Source of the DNA: Gammaproteobacteria bacterium
Lineage (GTDB): Bacteria > Pseudomonadota > Gammaproteobacteria > Steroidobacterales > Steroidobacteraceae
Direction of reading: 5' to 3'
NCBI GenBank assembly: GCA_947469285.1
Contig: CANIOW010000014.1
Coordinates: 26,031 to 90,030 of the forward strand
Length of the DNA stretch: 64,000 bases
A program made the translations under genes and the position numbers. Below are positions 37,489 to 46,162 of this stretch, piece after piece. The notes beneath the pieces were generated by a model. That model saw only the letters and a program-made list of their open reading frames with translations. It was not told the origin of the DNA and did no database searches. Within the stretch, counting starts at the first letter, position 1, and each line of letters opens with the position of its first letter.

Positions 37489-38970
37489 TCACCAGTTGGC
37501 GGCGATGTACTTGATCTCACAAAATTCCATGATTCCGTGGTGCGAGCCTTCCCGGCCAATACCGCTGTGCTTGGATCCGCCAAACGGAGCAGCGGGGTCC
37601 GAGACGAGGCCGCGGTTCAGGCCTATCATTCCCGATTCAAGCCGTTCGGATACCCGCAGGCCCCGCTTCAAATCCGCCGTGAAGACGTAGGAGATGAGGC
37701 CGAACTCGCTGTTGTTCGCTGCAGCGATGACCTCAGCCTCGTCATCGAAGACTGTCAGCGCGGCCACAGGTCCAAAGATCTCCTGTTGCGCGATGGCCGA
37801 GTCGGGAGACACGTTCGTCAGGACGGTGGGTGCTAGAAAATAGCCATCATCCGTCGAGACAGTTCCGCCCGTTAGGAGAACCGCGCCGCGCTTGACAGCA
37901 TCGTCCACGAGTCCCTTGACGCGACGAACAGCCTCGAGATTGATCAACGGGCCGCATTGGGTCTGTGGATCATAACCGGGGCCTACCTTCAAACCGGCCA
38001 TGCGCTTGGTTAGGGCCTGGGAAAATTTCTCCGCAATATCACGATGCACGAAGAAGCGATTTGCGGCGGTGCAGGCCTCTCCGCCATTGCGCATCTTGGC
38101 GATCATGGCCCCGTCCAAAGCAGCATCCAGATCTGCGTCCTCGAATACGATGAAAGGCGCGTTGCCGCCGAGTTCCATCGAACACGATAGAACGTTGTCT
38201 GCAGCGGTCCTCAGCAGAACTTTGCCGACCTCGGTCGATCCGGTGAAGGACAGCTTGCGAACCCGTCGATCCTGCAGCATGGCCGCGACCACTGCGCCAG
38301 AGCGCTTGGTCGTGACTACGTTCAGAACACCCGGCGGTACTCCCGCTTTCTCGAAGATCTCGGCGAGCAGGAGTGCGGTAAGAGGTGTTTCCGCCGCCGG
38401 CTTGAGTACGCATGTGCAGCCCGCCGCCAGTGCCGGGGCGATTTTGCGTGTCGCCATCGCGGCGGGGAAGTTCCACGGCGTCACCAGGACCGCCACTCCG
38501 ATGGGCTGGTGCTCGACCAGGATGCGGTTGGCTCCTGATGGTGCGATGTAAAGTTCGCCATTGAGGCGCACGGCTTCTTCCGCGAACCAGCGGAAGAACT
38601 CTGCCGCATAGCCCACTTCGCCTTTGGCGTCCGCGAGCGACTTGCCATTTTCCAGCGAGATCAGTTCGGCGAGCTCGCCTGAACGCGCCATCATCAATTC
38701 GAAGCAGCGACGCAGGATCTCGGACCGGACCCGTGGTGCAGTGGCGGCCCATGCTGGACCTGCGGCATAGGCGGACTCCACCGCTTGCATCGCTTCCTTC
38801 TCCGAACAGTCGGCGACGGTTGCGATAGCTTTTCCGGTGGATGGATCGAATACATCGAACGTCGCGTTGGACGCGGCCGCTCGCCAGGTGCCACCGACAT
38901 AGAGACCGGTGGGGACCGCACTCAAGTCCAAAGTGAATGGGTGAGTGTTGCCGGTATTTTTGTTCATCAT
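37489..38970 (-). CDS. NAD(P)+-dependent aldehyde dehydrogenase (succinate-semialdehyde dehydrogenase-like)
   Basis: A 493-residue aldehyde dehydrogenase with VTPWNFPAAM, the catalytic Glu in MELGGNAPFIVF and Cys in NGGEACTAANRFFV. The sequence pattern is GabD-like. It overlaps the iron-containing alcohol dehydrogenase by 4 bp, which suggests the two process successive alcohol/aldehyde intermediates or an aldehyde released by an aldolase step. The real substrate is open. Confidence 0.88.
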   Translation of the reverse strand: MMNKNTGNTHPFTLDLSAVPTGLYVGGTWRAAASNATFDVFDPSTGKAIATVADCSEKEAMQAVESAYAAGPAWAATAPRVRSEILRRCFELMMARSGELAELISLENGKSLADAKGEVGYAAEFFRWFAEEAVRLNGELYIAPSGANRILVEHQPIGVAVLVTPWNFPAAMATRKIAPALAAGCTCVLKPAAETPLTALLLAEIFEKAGVPPGVLNVVTTKRSGAVVAAMLQDRRVRKLSFTGSTEVGKVLLRTAADNVLSCSMELGGNAPFIVFEDADLDAALDGAMIAKMRNGGEACTAANRFFVHRDIAEKFSQALTKRMAGLKVGPGYDPQTQCGPLINLEAVRRVKGLVDDAVKRGAVLLTGGTVSTDDGYFLAPTVLTNVSPDSAIAQQEIFGPVAALTVFDDEAEVIAAANNSEFGLISYVFTADLKRGLRVSERLESGMIGLNRGLVSDPAAPFGGSKHSGIGREGSHHGIMEFCEIKYIAANW

Positions 38971-40220
38971 CGAGTTGCTCTTTGTGGATTGTTGAGGATG
39001 GCGCGGTTGCCTGCGTAGGCGGCCTGCACGAGTTCCAGCATCGAGGAAGGCGTGAGCTCACGGGGGTTGTTCTTGACCAATCGGGTCGTCCCCAGAGCGA
39101 ACTCTGCAATCTTTGGAAGATCGGCCTCGGCAACCCCGATATCCGCAAGGGAACTGGGAATACCGATCTCAGTGAACAAGTCCGCCACCATCGCGATCAC
39201 GGCATCGGCCCTGGCAATGTCGGTCTGTCCGCTGAGGTGCGGCGCAATCACATCGGCCATGGCGGACAGTTGCGGCAGGATGCGGTCCCGATTGAATGCC
39301 ATGGCATACGGAAGCAGCAGCGCAACACCCAGCCCGTGAGCAGTGTGCGTCAGTGCCCCGACGGGATACTGAATGGCGTGCGCCAGGGAAGTGCCCGCCG
39401 TTCCGAAAGCCATGCCTGCGCTCAAGGAGCCCTGCATGACGGCAGTCCGGGCCTCGATGTCCGCGCCCGAGCGACAGGCACGAGCCAGATATTTGCAGAT
39501 CAGCCCGATGGCAGACAGGGCGTGTCGGTCGCTGAGGAAGTTCTTCCCCACGAATACGTGTTCGTAAGCGGTGTTGCTCGTCCAAGTGCGCGGCGCGGCG
39601 GTGAACGCCTCGATCGCATGCGCCAGCGCATCGCCGCCCGACAGCGCAGTCAGTCCCGGCGGGCATGTCATCGTCAGGTCGGGATCACAGACGGCGACCT
39701 CGGGTATGAGAAATGGGCTGGAAATTCCTACTTTAAGAAGACGGTCCGAGTCAGCGACTACAGCGACTGGCGTGACTTCTGATCCCGTTCCCGAGGTAGT
39801 CGGTACGGCCACGACTGGAAGAGTGGGCCCAGGGACCTTGAACTCGCCGTAGTAATCGGCAAGGCTGCCACCGTGGGTTATCAGCAAGGCGGCCAGCTTT
39901 GCGGCGTCCAAGCAGCTTCCCCCGCCGATGGCGATCACGACATCTGCTTTGAACGCAGCTCCGGCTGCCGCGGCGTCGTGAATGCAGCGCACGGGGAGCT
40001 CCGGCTCGACGTTGCTGAAGACATGAGACGCTACGCCGCAATGTTCCAGGCCCTCCAGTAATTCGGCCAATTCCTTGCTGGTTCGCAGGCGCTCGTCGGT
40101 GACGATCAAGGCGCGCTTGCCAAGGCTGCGCGCGATGGTCGGCAAAGCTGCCCGCTGACCAGGCCCAAACAGTACGCTTCGAGGCAACCGCTGCACGCCG
40201 TAGATGTCCGAGGACTGCAT
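38967..40220 (-). CDS. Iron-containing alcohol dehydrogenase (group III)
   Basis: From the ATG at 40220 the product has 417 residues; the longer frame to 40274 overlaps the preceding gene. The nucleotide-binding GGGSCLDAAK and PTTSGTGSEVTP are visible, as are the metal-binding region GGDALAHAIEAF and the His residues in HAIQYPVG and HTAHGLG. It resembles general Fe-alcohol dehydrogenases more than maleylacetate reductase; the latter role is filled by the gene at 57701. It starts 3 bp after the Ldh_2-type gene and overlaps the aldehyde dehydrogenase. Confidence 0.88.
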   Translation of the reverse strand: MQSSDIYGVQRLPRSVLFGPGQRAALPTIARSLGKRALIVTDERLRTSKELAELLEGLEHCGVASHVFSNVEPELPVRCIHDAAAAGAAFKADVVIAIGGGSCLDAAKLAALLITHGGSLADYYGEFKVPGPTLPVVAVPTTSGTGSEVTPVAVVADSDRLLKVGISSPFLIPEVAVCDPDLTMTCPPGLTALSGGDALAHAIEAFTAAPRTWTSNTAYEHVFVGKNFLSDRHALSAIGLICKYLARACRSGADIEARTAVMQGSLSAGMAFGTAGTSLAHAIQYPVGALTHTAHGLGVALLLPYAMAFNRDRILPQLSAMADVIAPHLSGQTDIARADAVIAMVADLFTEIGIPSSLADIGVAEADLPKIAEFALGTTRLVKNNPRELTPSSMLELVQAAYAGNRAILNNPQRATR

Positions 40221-40222
40221 GA

Positions 40223-41233
40223 TTATTTCTCCTTGGGAAGTGTGTTTGCGGCGATCTGAGTCAGCTCGGACCAAATCTCGGCGCTGACTGGAATGCCTTG
40301 TGCGAGCCGTTGATCGCGCGTTGCACGCGCCCGATCACCGGGCACCCTTACTTGGTCGAACCCTGCGATCGGCGGCAACGCACGTATGGAATTGAGATAT
40401 TCCCCCATCGCGCCGCCGGAACCGTGGATCACGATGAAAAGATCGCCTTTTGTGCATGGCTCGGTGTCATCCAGCGTGCCATGAACGTCTCGACCCAACG
40501 CTGACGATGTAAGGCTCGACACGAGCAGTTCGAATGCGAGGCCAAGCGCGTAGCCTTTTGCCCCGCCGAAGGGCGAAATCGCACCGGACTTGACCGCGAC
40601 CGGATCTGTGGACGGCGCGCCACTGGCGTCCACGCCCCAGCCCGCGGGTATCGACTGACCGCGATTGGCGTAGTCATGGATCTTGCCCATCGAGACGATG
40701 CTCGTCGCCGTATCCATCACGAACGGTCCCTGCTCGGTCGGCACACCGATCGCGATGGGATTTGTGCCGATCATGGCGGTGCCACCGCCCCACGGGTGCA
40801 CGAGCGCTTCGCTCGTCGTAAAGCCGATCAGAGTCTGACCGCGCTCGGCGACCCGCTCCGCGTACCACGCGAGCATGCCAACGTGATTAGAATTCGAGAT
40901 TGCAGCCACTGCCACGCCCGTTGACGAGGCGCGCTCAGAGATCGCGTCGATGGCTCTGGTTGCGACGACGGGACCCAGCCCTCGTTCGCCGTCGACCTCG
41001 AGTAATCCGGACGCGCGCCATACATGAAGTCCGGTCGAGACAGGGTTTGTTACTCCATTGCCAATGCGTTTCAGGATTCGCGGCGTTCGCAGGATTCCGT
41101 GCGAGGCGACGCCGCGCAGTTCGGCCTCGACAAGCACCGTGGCTTGCACCTCCGCGAGATCAGCGGGCACACCGAAGCGACCCAAAAGATCTTCCAGGAG
41201 GTTCTGCACTTCGCTCGCGGCAACAGTTGGCAT
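40223..41233 (-). CDS. Malate/L-lactate dehydrogenase-family (Ldh_2) oxidoreductase
   Basis: The 336-residue protein shows the Ldh_2 pattern: ELRGVASHGILRTPRIL near the N-terminus, NSNHVGMLAWYAERVA with the conserved His, and FGGAKGYALGLAFELL. These NAD(P)-dependent enzymes act on 2-hydroxy acids. A GTG at 41236 immediately precedes the ATG; AAGGG lies upstream. It is the first gene of the leftward operon that goes on through alcohol and aldehyde dehydrogenases to pcaIJF, and it faces the CoA-transferase gene across a shared regulatory region. Confidence 0.87.
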   Translation of the reverse strand: MPTVAASEVQNLLEDLLGRFGVPADLAEVQATVLVEAELRGVASHGILRTPRILKRIGNGVTNPVSTGLHVWRASGLLEVDGERGLGPVVATRAIDAISERASSTGVAVAAISNSNHVGMLAWYAERVAERGQTLIGFTTSEALVHPWGGGTAMIGTNPIAIGVPTEQGPFVMDTATSIVSMGKIHDYANRGQSIPAGWGVDASGAPSTDPVAVKSGAISPFGGAKGYALGLAFELLVSSLTSSALGRDVHGTLDDTEPCTKGDLFIVIHGSGGAMGEYLNSIRALPPIAGFDQVRVPGDRARATRDQRLAQGIPVSAEIWSELTQIAANTLPKEK

Positions 41234-41236
41234 CAC

Positions 41237-41651
41237 TCAATTCCCTTCATGAAGTTGCGCTCAGGTTTTTAATCCGTTGCAGTACGTCGACGTGCTGCAG
41301 ATGCGGCGATCACGGCAGCAATAGACTTTGCAATTTTCGATGGGACCGCCTGCCGGACAACCCAACTCGGAAATCGGATGAGTGCGCTTTGCGAACACGC
41401 GACTGGAGATCTGGGCTGCCAGGCTGCCTGAATCCATAAGAAGTGCTCATGACGATTGACAAGCTATAAGTAGATAAGATAACGTTATCTCAACAAGGCG
41501 TCCAGCCTAAATTTGACGTTCGCGTAAGCGAACTGCTTGCAAAGGTGGAGTCGGCTGAAGGGATTGCGGGCTACCCGAGCCCGATGAATCGGGTTGCATC
41601 TGGCGGCGGGGATGCGACGGATTTTGTCCTGAAGATCTGAGGAACCAGACA
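41237..41651. other. Divergent regulatory region between Ldh_2 and CoA-transferase genes
   Basis: About 415 bp between divergent units with no convincing gene. It carries one perfect operator and a TTGACA box directed rightwards (separate entry), 160 bp before the CoA-transferase gene. If the same repressor also controls the leftward operon, this one site would regulate both, but a leftward promoter was not recognised. Confidence 0.5.
41456..41490 (+). promoter_or_regulatory. Promoter with LacI-type operator copy 3
   Basis: TTGACA at 41456-41461 followed 15 bp later by the perfect palindrome AGATAACGTTATCT (41477-41490), the same layout as in front of cassette A. GATAAC at a 16-bp spacing would serve as the -10 and be masked by the bound regulator. 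The four bases before the palindrome (GATA) are shared with copy 1. Confidence 0.75.
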
Positions 41652-42890
41652 TTGAAGAATATGTTGCAAGGCATGCGGGTCATCGACTGCGGGACATACA
41701 TATCCGCGCCCGCGGCCGCGACGATCATGGCCGACTTCGGTGCCGAGGTGATCAAGGTGGAGCAGCCGTTCACCGGTGACCCATATCGCAACGAGCATCC
41801 ATCGCTGATGGCGCTAACGACGGTGAGGGGCTCGGATCAGGATGGGGGCGCAGCGGCTAAAGACAGGATCAGTTCCAACTGGGTCATCGACGGACGCAGC
41901 AAGAAAAGCATCGGGCTGAACCTAAATTCCCCTGAGGGCAAGAAGGTGCTCCGGGATCTGGTGAAGACCGCCGATGTCTTCATTACGAATTTCCCGCTGG
42001 ACGTACGTGCGCGATTGTCGATCACGCAGGAAGAAATTCGAGCGCTCAATCCCCGACTCATCTATGCCTCGTTTACGGGATTTGGCGAAGTGGGTCCAGA
42101 GGCGCTCAACCGAGGTTTCGACGCAACGGTGTGGTGGGCGCGCTCAGGACTCATGGAGTTGGTGCGAACAGGGTCCAACGCTCCTACGCGCCTCCCGCCG
42201 GGATTGGGCGACCATAACTGCTCGGTTTCGCTGTTCGCAAGCATTGTCCTTGCACTGCTTCGCCGCGAGCAGACGGGAGAGGGCGGCCATGTGGGTACCT
42301 CCCTGCTGATGAATGGCTACTGGTCGAATGCGCTTGCGGTCCAGGCGACGTTCTGCGGCGAGCCGGTTTCCCGGCAGCCCGACCGGAAGGAATCACGAAT
42401 TCCCTTGCGCAATGCCTATCGGTGCAGCGACGACCGCTGGCTCATCTTGTCGATTATTCAGGATCAACGGCGATGGGAGCTGCTGCGCGAGGCGCTGCAG
42501 TCGGACCTCCTGCATGATCCGCTGTTCGTGGACCCCGCATCTCGCGCGGAAAATGCGCCGCAGGTGACCGCGGTGCTCGACCGTGTTTTCGCGACGCGAA
42601 CGCTCAAGGAGTGGACCGAGCGGCTCCGACCCTTTGATGTCACCTTCGGCCCCGTGGTGGAGATGCACGAGGTTGCTGAAGACGAGCAGGCCAAGGCGAA
42701 CGGTGTATTTGTACCCTTCGCGGAGTCCGATCTCATGACGGTCACCAGCCCTTTCTGGGTGGACGGTTTTGAGAAGCCAGATCCTAAACCTGCGCCACGA
42801 GTTGGAGAGCACACCGACGAAATTCTGTCGGGGCTCGGCTATTCCGCCGAGGAAAAAGAGGCGCTGAAAGGTAAGAAGATCATCAGCTAG
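41652..42890 (+). CDS. Class III (CaiB/BaiF) CoA-transferase
   Basis: A 412-residue protein with MRVIDCGTYISAPAAATIMADFGAEVIKVE-type N-terminus (seen in short pieces: GTYISAPAA, DFGAEVIKVE), NWVIDGRSKKSIGLNL, and GLGDHNCSVSLFASIVLALL with the probable catalytic Asp. These enzymes move CoA between carboxylic acids. The TTG at 41652 is preferred because GAGGAA stands 7 bp upstream; the ATG at 41661 is alternative. It is controlled by operator copy 3 and precedes the TonB receptor gene. With the enoyl-CoA hydratase at 48485 it suggests a CoA-dependent side-chain branch. Confidence 0.88.
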   Translation: MKNMLQGMRVIDCGTYISAPAAATIMADFGAEVIKVEQPFTGDPYRNEHPSLMALTTVRGSDQDGGAAAKDRISSNWVIDGRSKKSIGLNLNSPEGKKVLRDLVKTADVFITNFPLDVRARLSITQEEIRALNPRLIYASFTGFGEVGPEALNRGFDATVWWARSGLMELVRTGSNAPTRLPPGLGDHNCSVSLFASIVLALLRREQTGEGGHVGTSLLMNGYWSNALAVQATFCGEPVSRQPDRKESRIPLRNAYRCSDDRWLILSIIQDQRRWELLREALQSDLLHDPLFVDPASRAENAPQVTAVLDRVFATRTLKEWTERLRPFDVTFGPVVEMHEVAEDEQAKANGVFVPFAESDLMTVTSPFWVDGFEKPDPKPAPRVGEHTDEILSGLGYSAEEKEALKGKKIIS

Positions 42891-42988
42891 AAAGTCTTCA
42901 ATTGCATGCATTTGTACTAGGTAATTGTTTTTGATTGTCCGAATTTGAGCGCTTATTCCTCATGCTTATACTAAAACGAGGGGTTTTC

Positions 42989-45352
42989 ATGAAAAGCAAA
43001 GTTGTTTGTGCAACCGCAATGGCGTCGGTTGCGTTGGGAGTGCTGGCTTATTCCAATGTGGTTCTGGCACAGAGTAGTACCAAGACGTCACAGGATGCTT
43101 CGTCAACTCAAGAGGCTGCCGCGGCCGCGGATACTACTCTCGGCGAAATCATCGTCACCGCCCAGTTCCGGTCTCAGAATTTGCAAGATGCTCCGCTCGC
43201 CATCTCAGCCGTGACAGGCGAAATGGCAGCGGCACGAGGTCAACTGTCGATCACCGATATCGCCAAAGCGGCCCCTAGCGTCAATATCGAGGCCGGCGCG
43301 ACCACCGGCGGTTCGTTTCCCACGGTATTTATCCGCGGTATTGGCCAGTCGGACGCGTTCCCGCCGCTCGACCCCGGTGTAGGCATCTACATTGACGATG
43401 TTTACTACGGCATCACCACCGGATCGAGCTTTGACCTCCTCGATATGGACCGTGTCGAGATTCTGCGCGGCCCGCAGGGTACCCTCGCCGGGAAAAACTC
43501 CGAAGGTGGTGCCATCAAGCTCTTTACCAAGCAGCCGACCAATGACTTTGGCGGCTATGCTGAAGTAACTTACGGGTCCTACGATCGGAAGCAACTCCGT
43601 GGTGCTGTTAATGCGCCGCTTATCGAAGACAAGGTTCTCTTGCGCGTCAGCGGCGTGGCTCGTCATGTTGATGGCTTCTTCAAGCAGCTGGATTACGGAT
43701 GCGTCCACCCGGGCACGCTGCCGCTGTCCACCGGTGTGTCGATAACACGGGGTTGCGAGATCGGGCGCCAGGGCGGTGGCGATTTGACGTCTGTCAAGGC
43801 AACCCTTCTGATCCGTCCGACCGATAATGTGCAGGATTCACTGTCCGCCACGAAGATCAGCGACCATCAGGAAACTCTTCCCGCGAAACTGCTGTATGAG
43901 TCGTCGTCATGGAATCGGGGCCTTAGCTTCATTACCGGTCCTCGTGACATGACGAGCTATGCGACTTTCGTAGGCAATGCGTACACAGCCAGTCAGTACC
44001 AGGGGATCACCCACAACAATGTGGACCAGACGATCCTGTCGAACACGCTCGACATCGACTTCGCCAACAATCTGCATTTCAAGTCGATCACCGGATATAT
44101 CAAAACTGACGGCGAAGGTAATTTCGATAACGACGTGTCGCCGATCAGCGTGTCGCTCCAGGAAATTCTGATTCGGTCAAAGCAGTTCACGCAGGAGATC
44201 AGGCTCTCCGGCACGGCAGGTACGCTTCTGGATTGGACTCTTGGTGCGTACTACTTCGACAACGATATCGTGTTTCCGGGTAGAATCGATATCAACCGCG
44301 GCTTTGATCCGAACGGAGTTCCAGGGTTCACCTTGGACTTCCTGACGAACGATCCCATCAGTTCCAAGTCAAAATCCGGCTTTGCGCACGGCGTCCTGCA
44401 CTTGACGGATCGGTTCAATGTGACTGGCGGCGTTCGGTATACCGACGACTCCAAGTCATACACGTTCGTTCGGCTGGGACCTGATGGTGGGCCGGTGAAT
44501 CCCCTCCTGGCGCCGGTGAATGGCGTTACGTCCAAATTCAGCGGCAAGCGTTGGGATTATCGCGGCGCAGTTGACTATCGCTTCAATCCGGAGTTCCTGG
44601 TCTATGCCCAGGTCGCAACCGGATATAAGGGTGGTGGTGTCAACCCCCGTCCGATTTTCGCCAGCCAAGCGGTGCCGTTTGAACCCGAAACTGTCAGGTC
44701 CTACGAGGCGGGCTTCAAGTCTGATCTTTTTGATCGGCGTGTGCGACTCAACGCCGCTGGCTTCTATGAGAAATTCTCAGCCATTCAGCTGCCCCTTGGC
44801 CGCTGCGACAGTGTCTCGCCATTTCCCGGAGCACCGTGCAATCTGACGACCAATGCGGGTAAGGCGCGGATTTGGGGTGCCGAGGTGGAAATTGACGCCC
44901 GGCCGGTCGAAAGACTGTCAATCAGTGCGTCCGCAAGCTATGTGGATTTCAAGTTCACGGAGACCAACCCGGACTCCGGTGTGCGGCTCACTGACACCGC
45001 CCCCTTTGTCTCAAAGTACAAGCTCGCATTGGGCGCCCAGTACGAGATCCCTGCATTTGGCGGTACGGTCATTCCACGGATCGACTTTGACTATCGTTCC
45101 AGCTTCACAGCGCAGGCCCCTCCGTTCAACGACTTGGCCGGCTTGGTCGGCGGGCGAACTCTCGTTAACGCTCGACTGAGCTATGAAACGACCGACAAGA
45201 ACTGGGTAATCGCAGTTGCCGCAACCAACTTGTTGGACAAGTATTACTACGCCACCAAGTTTGACCAGGCTTTGGAGTCTCAGGGCGGTAGTGCAGCGGG
45301 AATCGTTGGTCGGCCGCGGGAACTCTCGGTGACCGTCAAGCGCAACTTCTGA
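42989..45352 (+). CDS. TonB-dependent outer-membrane receptor
   Basis: About 787 residues from the ATG at 42989, preceded by GAGGGG. A signal peptide (MKSKVVCATAMASVALGV and on to VLAQ), a TonB box-like GEIIVTAQ, a plug domain with IRGIGQSDAFPPLDPGVGIY and VEILRGPQGTLAGKN, and a beta-barrel ending in an aromatic residue (VTVKRNF) are all present. This class imports scarce substrates across the outer membrane; in aromatic or steroid degraders some take up carbon sources. It lies between the CoA-transferase and cassette B, so the substrate may be the parent aromatic compound. Confidence 0.92.
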   Translation: MKSKVVCATAMASVALGVLAYSNVVLAQSSTKTSQDASSTQEAAAAADTTLGEIIVTAQFRSQNLQDAPLAISAVTGEMAAARGQLSITDIAKAAPSVNIEAGATTGGSFPTVFIRGIGQSDAFPPLDPGVGIYIDDVYYGITTGSSFDLLDMDRVEILRGPQGTLAGKNSEGGAIKLFTKQPTNDFGGYAEVTYGSYDRKQLRGAVNAPLIEDKVLLRVSGVARHVDGFFKQLDYGCVHPGTLPLSTGVSITRGCEIGRQGGGDLTSVKATLLIRPTDNVQDSLSATKISDHQETLPAKLLYESSSWNRGLSFITGPRDMTSYATFVGNAYTASQYQGITHNNVDQTILSNTLDIDFANNLHFKSITGYIKTDGEGNFDNDVSPISVSLQEILIRSKQFTQEIRLSGTAGTLLDWTLGAYYFDNDIVFPGRIDINRGFDPNGVPGFTLDFLTNDPISSKSKSGFAHGVLHLTDRFNVTGGVRYTDDSKSYTFVRLGPDGGPVNPLLAPVNGVTSKFSGKRWDYRGAVDYRFNPEFLVYAQVATGYKGGGVNPRPIFASQAVPFEPETVRSYEAGFKSDLFDRRVRLNAAGFYEKFSAIQLPLGRCDSVSPFPGAPCNLTTNAGKARIWGAEVEIDARPVERLSISASASYVDFKFTETNPDSGVRLTDTAPFVSKYKLALGAQYEIPAFGGTVIPRIDFDYRSSFTAQAPPFNDLAGLVGGRTLVNARLSYETTDKNWVIAVAATNLLDKYYYATKFDQALESQGGSAAGIVGRPRELSVTVKRNF

Positions 45353-45372
45353 GATACGCGATCGTTTAGTGG

Positions 45373-45413
45373 GTCGGCATCGTGCTGGGCTTCTCGCCTG
45401 GCGCGATGCCGAC
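45373..45413 (+). terminator. Strong hairpin after the TonB receptor gene
   Basis: A 17-bp stem with a 7-base loop: GTCGGCATCG (45373-45382) pairs with CGATGCCGAC (45404-45413), and the inner TGCTGGG with CCTGGCG including G-T pairs. It begins 20 bp after the receptor stop. The run AACCTTTCAC that follows has only a weak T-stretch, so it may be a terminator of low efficiency or a message-stabilising or attenuating structure ahead of cassette B. Confidence 0.6.
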
Positions 45414-45459
45414 AACCTTTCACTCTGGACGATTGTTGGCGCCAGTAAGGAGCTTAGGA

Positions 45460-46059
45460 GTGACGAGCCGACGGCAATTCCTCGCAGGTGGCATAGCAGG
45501 CTCAGTTTTCGTTTCGTTTTGTTCTGCCCGCGCGGCAGTACGGCTGACTGACCCCAACCACCAGGCACTTGCTGATTTCGTGTTCGACGAGAGATTCGAG
45601 CATGGCGCTGTGATGGCTCAAGGCTTGGATCAGGATGTAACGCGGATCTACGCAATGCGTGGTGACGTATCCGAGGTCTGGTATGACCACCTGGCGCGCA
45701 GGCTACAAACCGGCCCGCAGGCAATCGGTGGGTTGACGACCGCAGGCGGACTGTTCGTATTGTCTCGACTCGGCCACGACGCAGGTCTGCGGCTCGCGAT
45801 GCAGGGTAGACATCGCCTCACGGATAATGGCCGAAGGGCAGAGCATGCATTGGATGCCCCGCCATTGATCGCCAAAAAGTTCAGTGCAGCCTTGGGATCC
45901 GGAATGTCATGGACGTCGGCGCTTCAAGTGGTGTTGCACGAGGTGGCATCTCGACCACCTGCTGATCGAATCTCCATGATGGACTTAGGCGTCAGCGACA
46001 TGTCCCGGCAAGTGACCTTGCATTCCTGGCTTTTGACGCCGCGCGGCCTCAGCAGTTGA
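45460..46059 (+). CDS. Tat-exported protein of unknown function, cassette B
   Basis: I place the start at the GTG 45460 because TAAGGAG lies 7 bp before it; the product (199 residues) then opens with SRRQFLAGG, a twin-arginine signal followed by a hydrophobic stretch. A longer frame to 45382 would run through the hairpin. Shared features with the cassette A and C proteins are VFDERFE, GDVSEVWYDHL, TGPQAIGGLTTAGG and a late HSWLLTP. The family is unknown to me. It is followed after 103 bp by the flavoprotein. A role in flavoprotein export or maturation fits the constant pairing. Confidence 0.75.
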   Translation: MTSRRQFLAGGIAGSVFVSFCSARAAVRLTDPNHQALADFVFDERFEHGAVMAQGLDQDVTRIYAMRGDVSEVWYDHLARRLQTGPQAIGGLTTAGGLFVLSRLGHDAGLRLAMQGRHRLTDNGRRAEHALDAPPLIAKKFSAALGSGMSWTSALQVVLHEVASRPPADRISMMDLGVSDMSRQVTLHSWLLTPRGLSS

Positions 46060-46162
46060 CCCTTTCCGGCATCCGGTACTCGAAACCCCGACCCGATTCT
46101 ACTTGGTCCCGTGTTCCAGAATGCGAGACCCGCCTTTATGTTCGCGGAGAGGATAAAAAAAG

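Noticed and set aside
36559..37836. Plus-strand open frame across pcaI and the aldehyde dehydrogenase
   Set aside because: It spans two well-supported minus-strand genes and has no domain features.
38967..40220. Second maleylacetate reductase
   Set aside because: Its length (about 417) and motifs fit general iron-containing alcohol dehydrogenases; the gene at 57701 has the shorter length and HKLCHALGG of true maleylacetate reductases.
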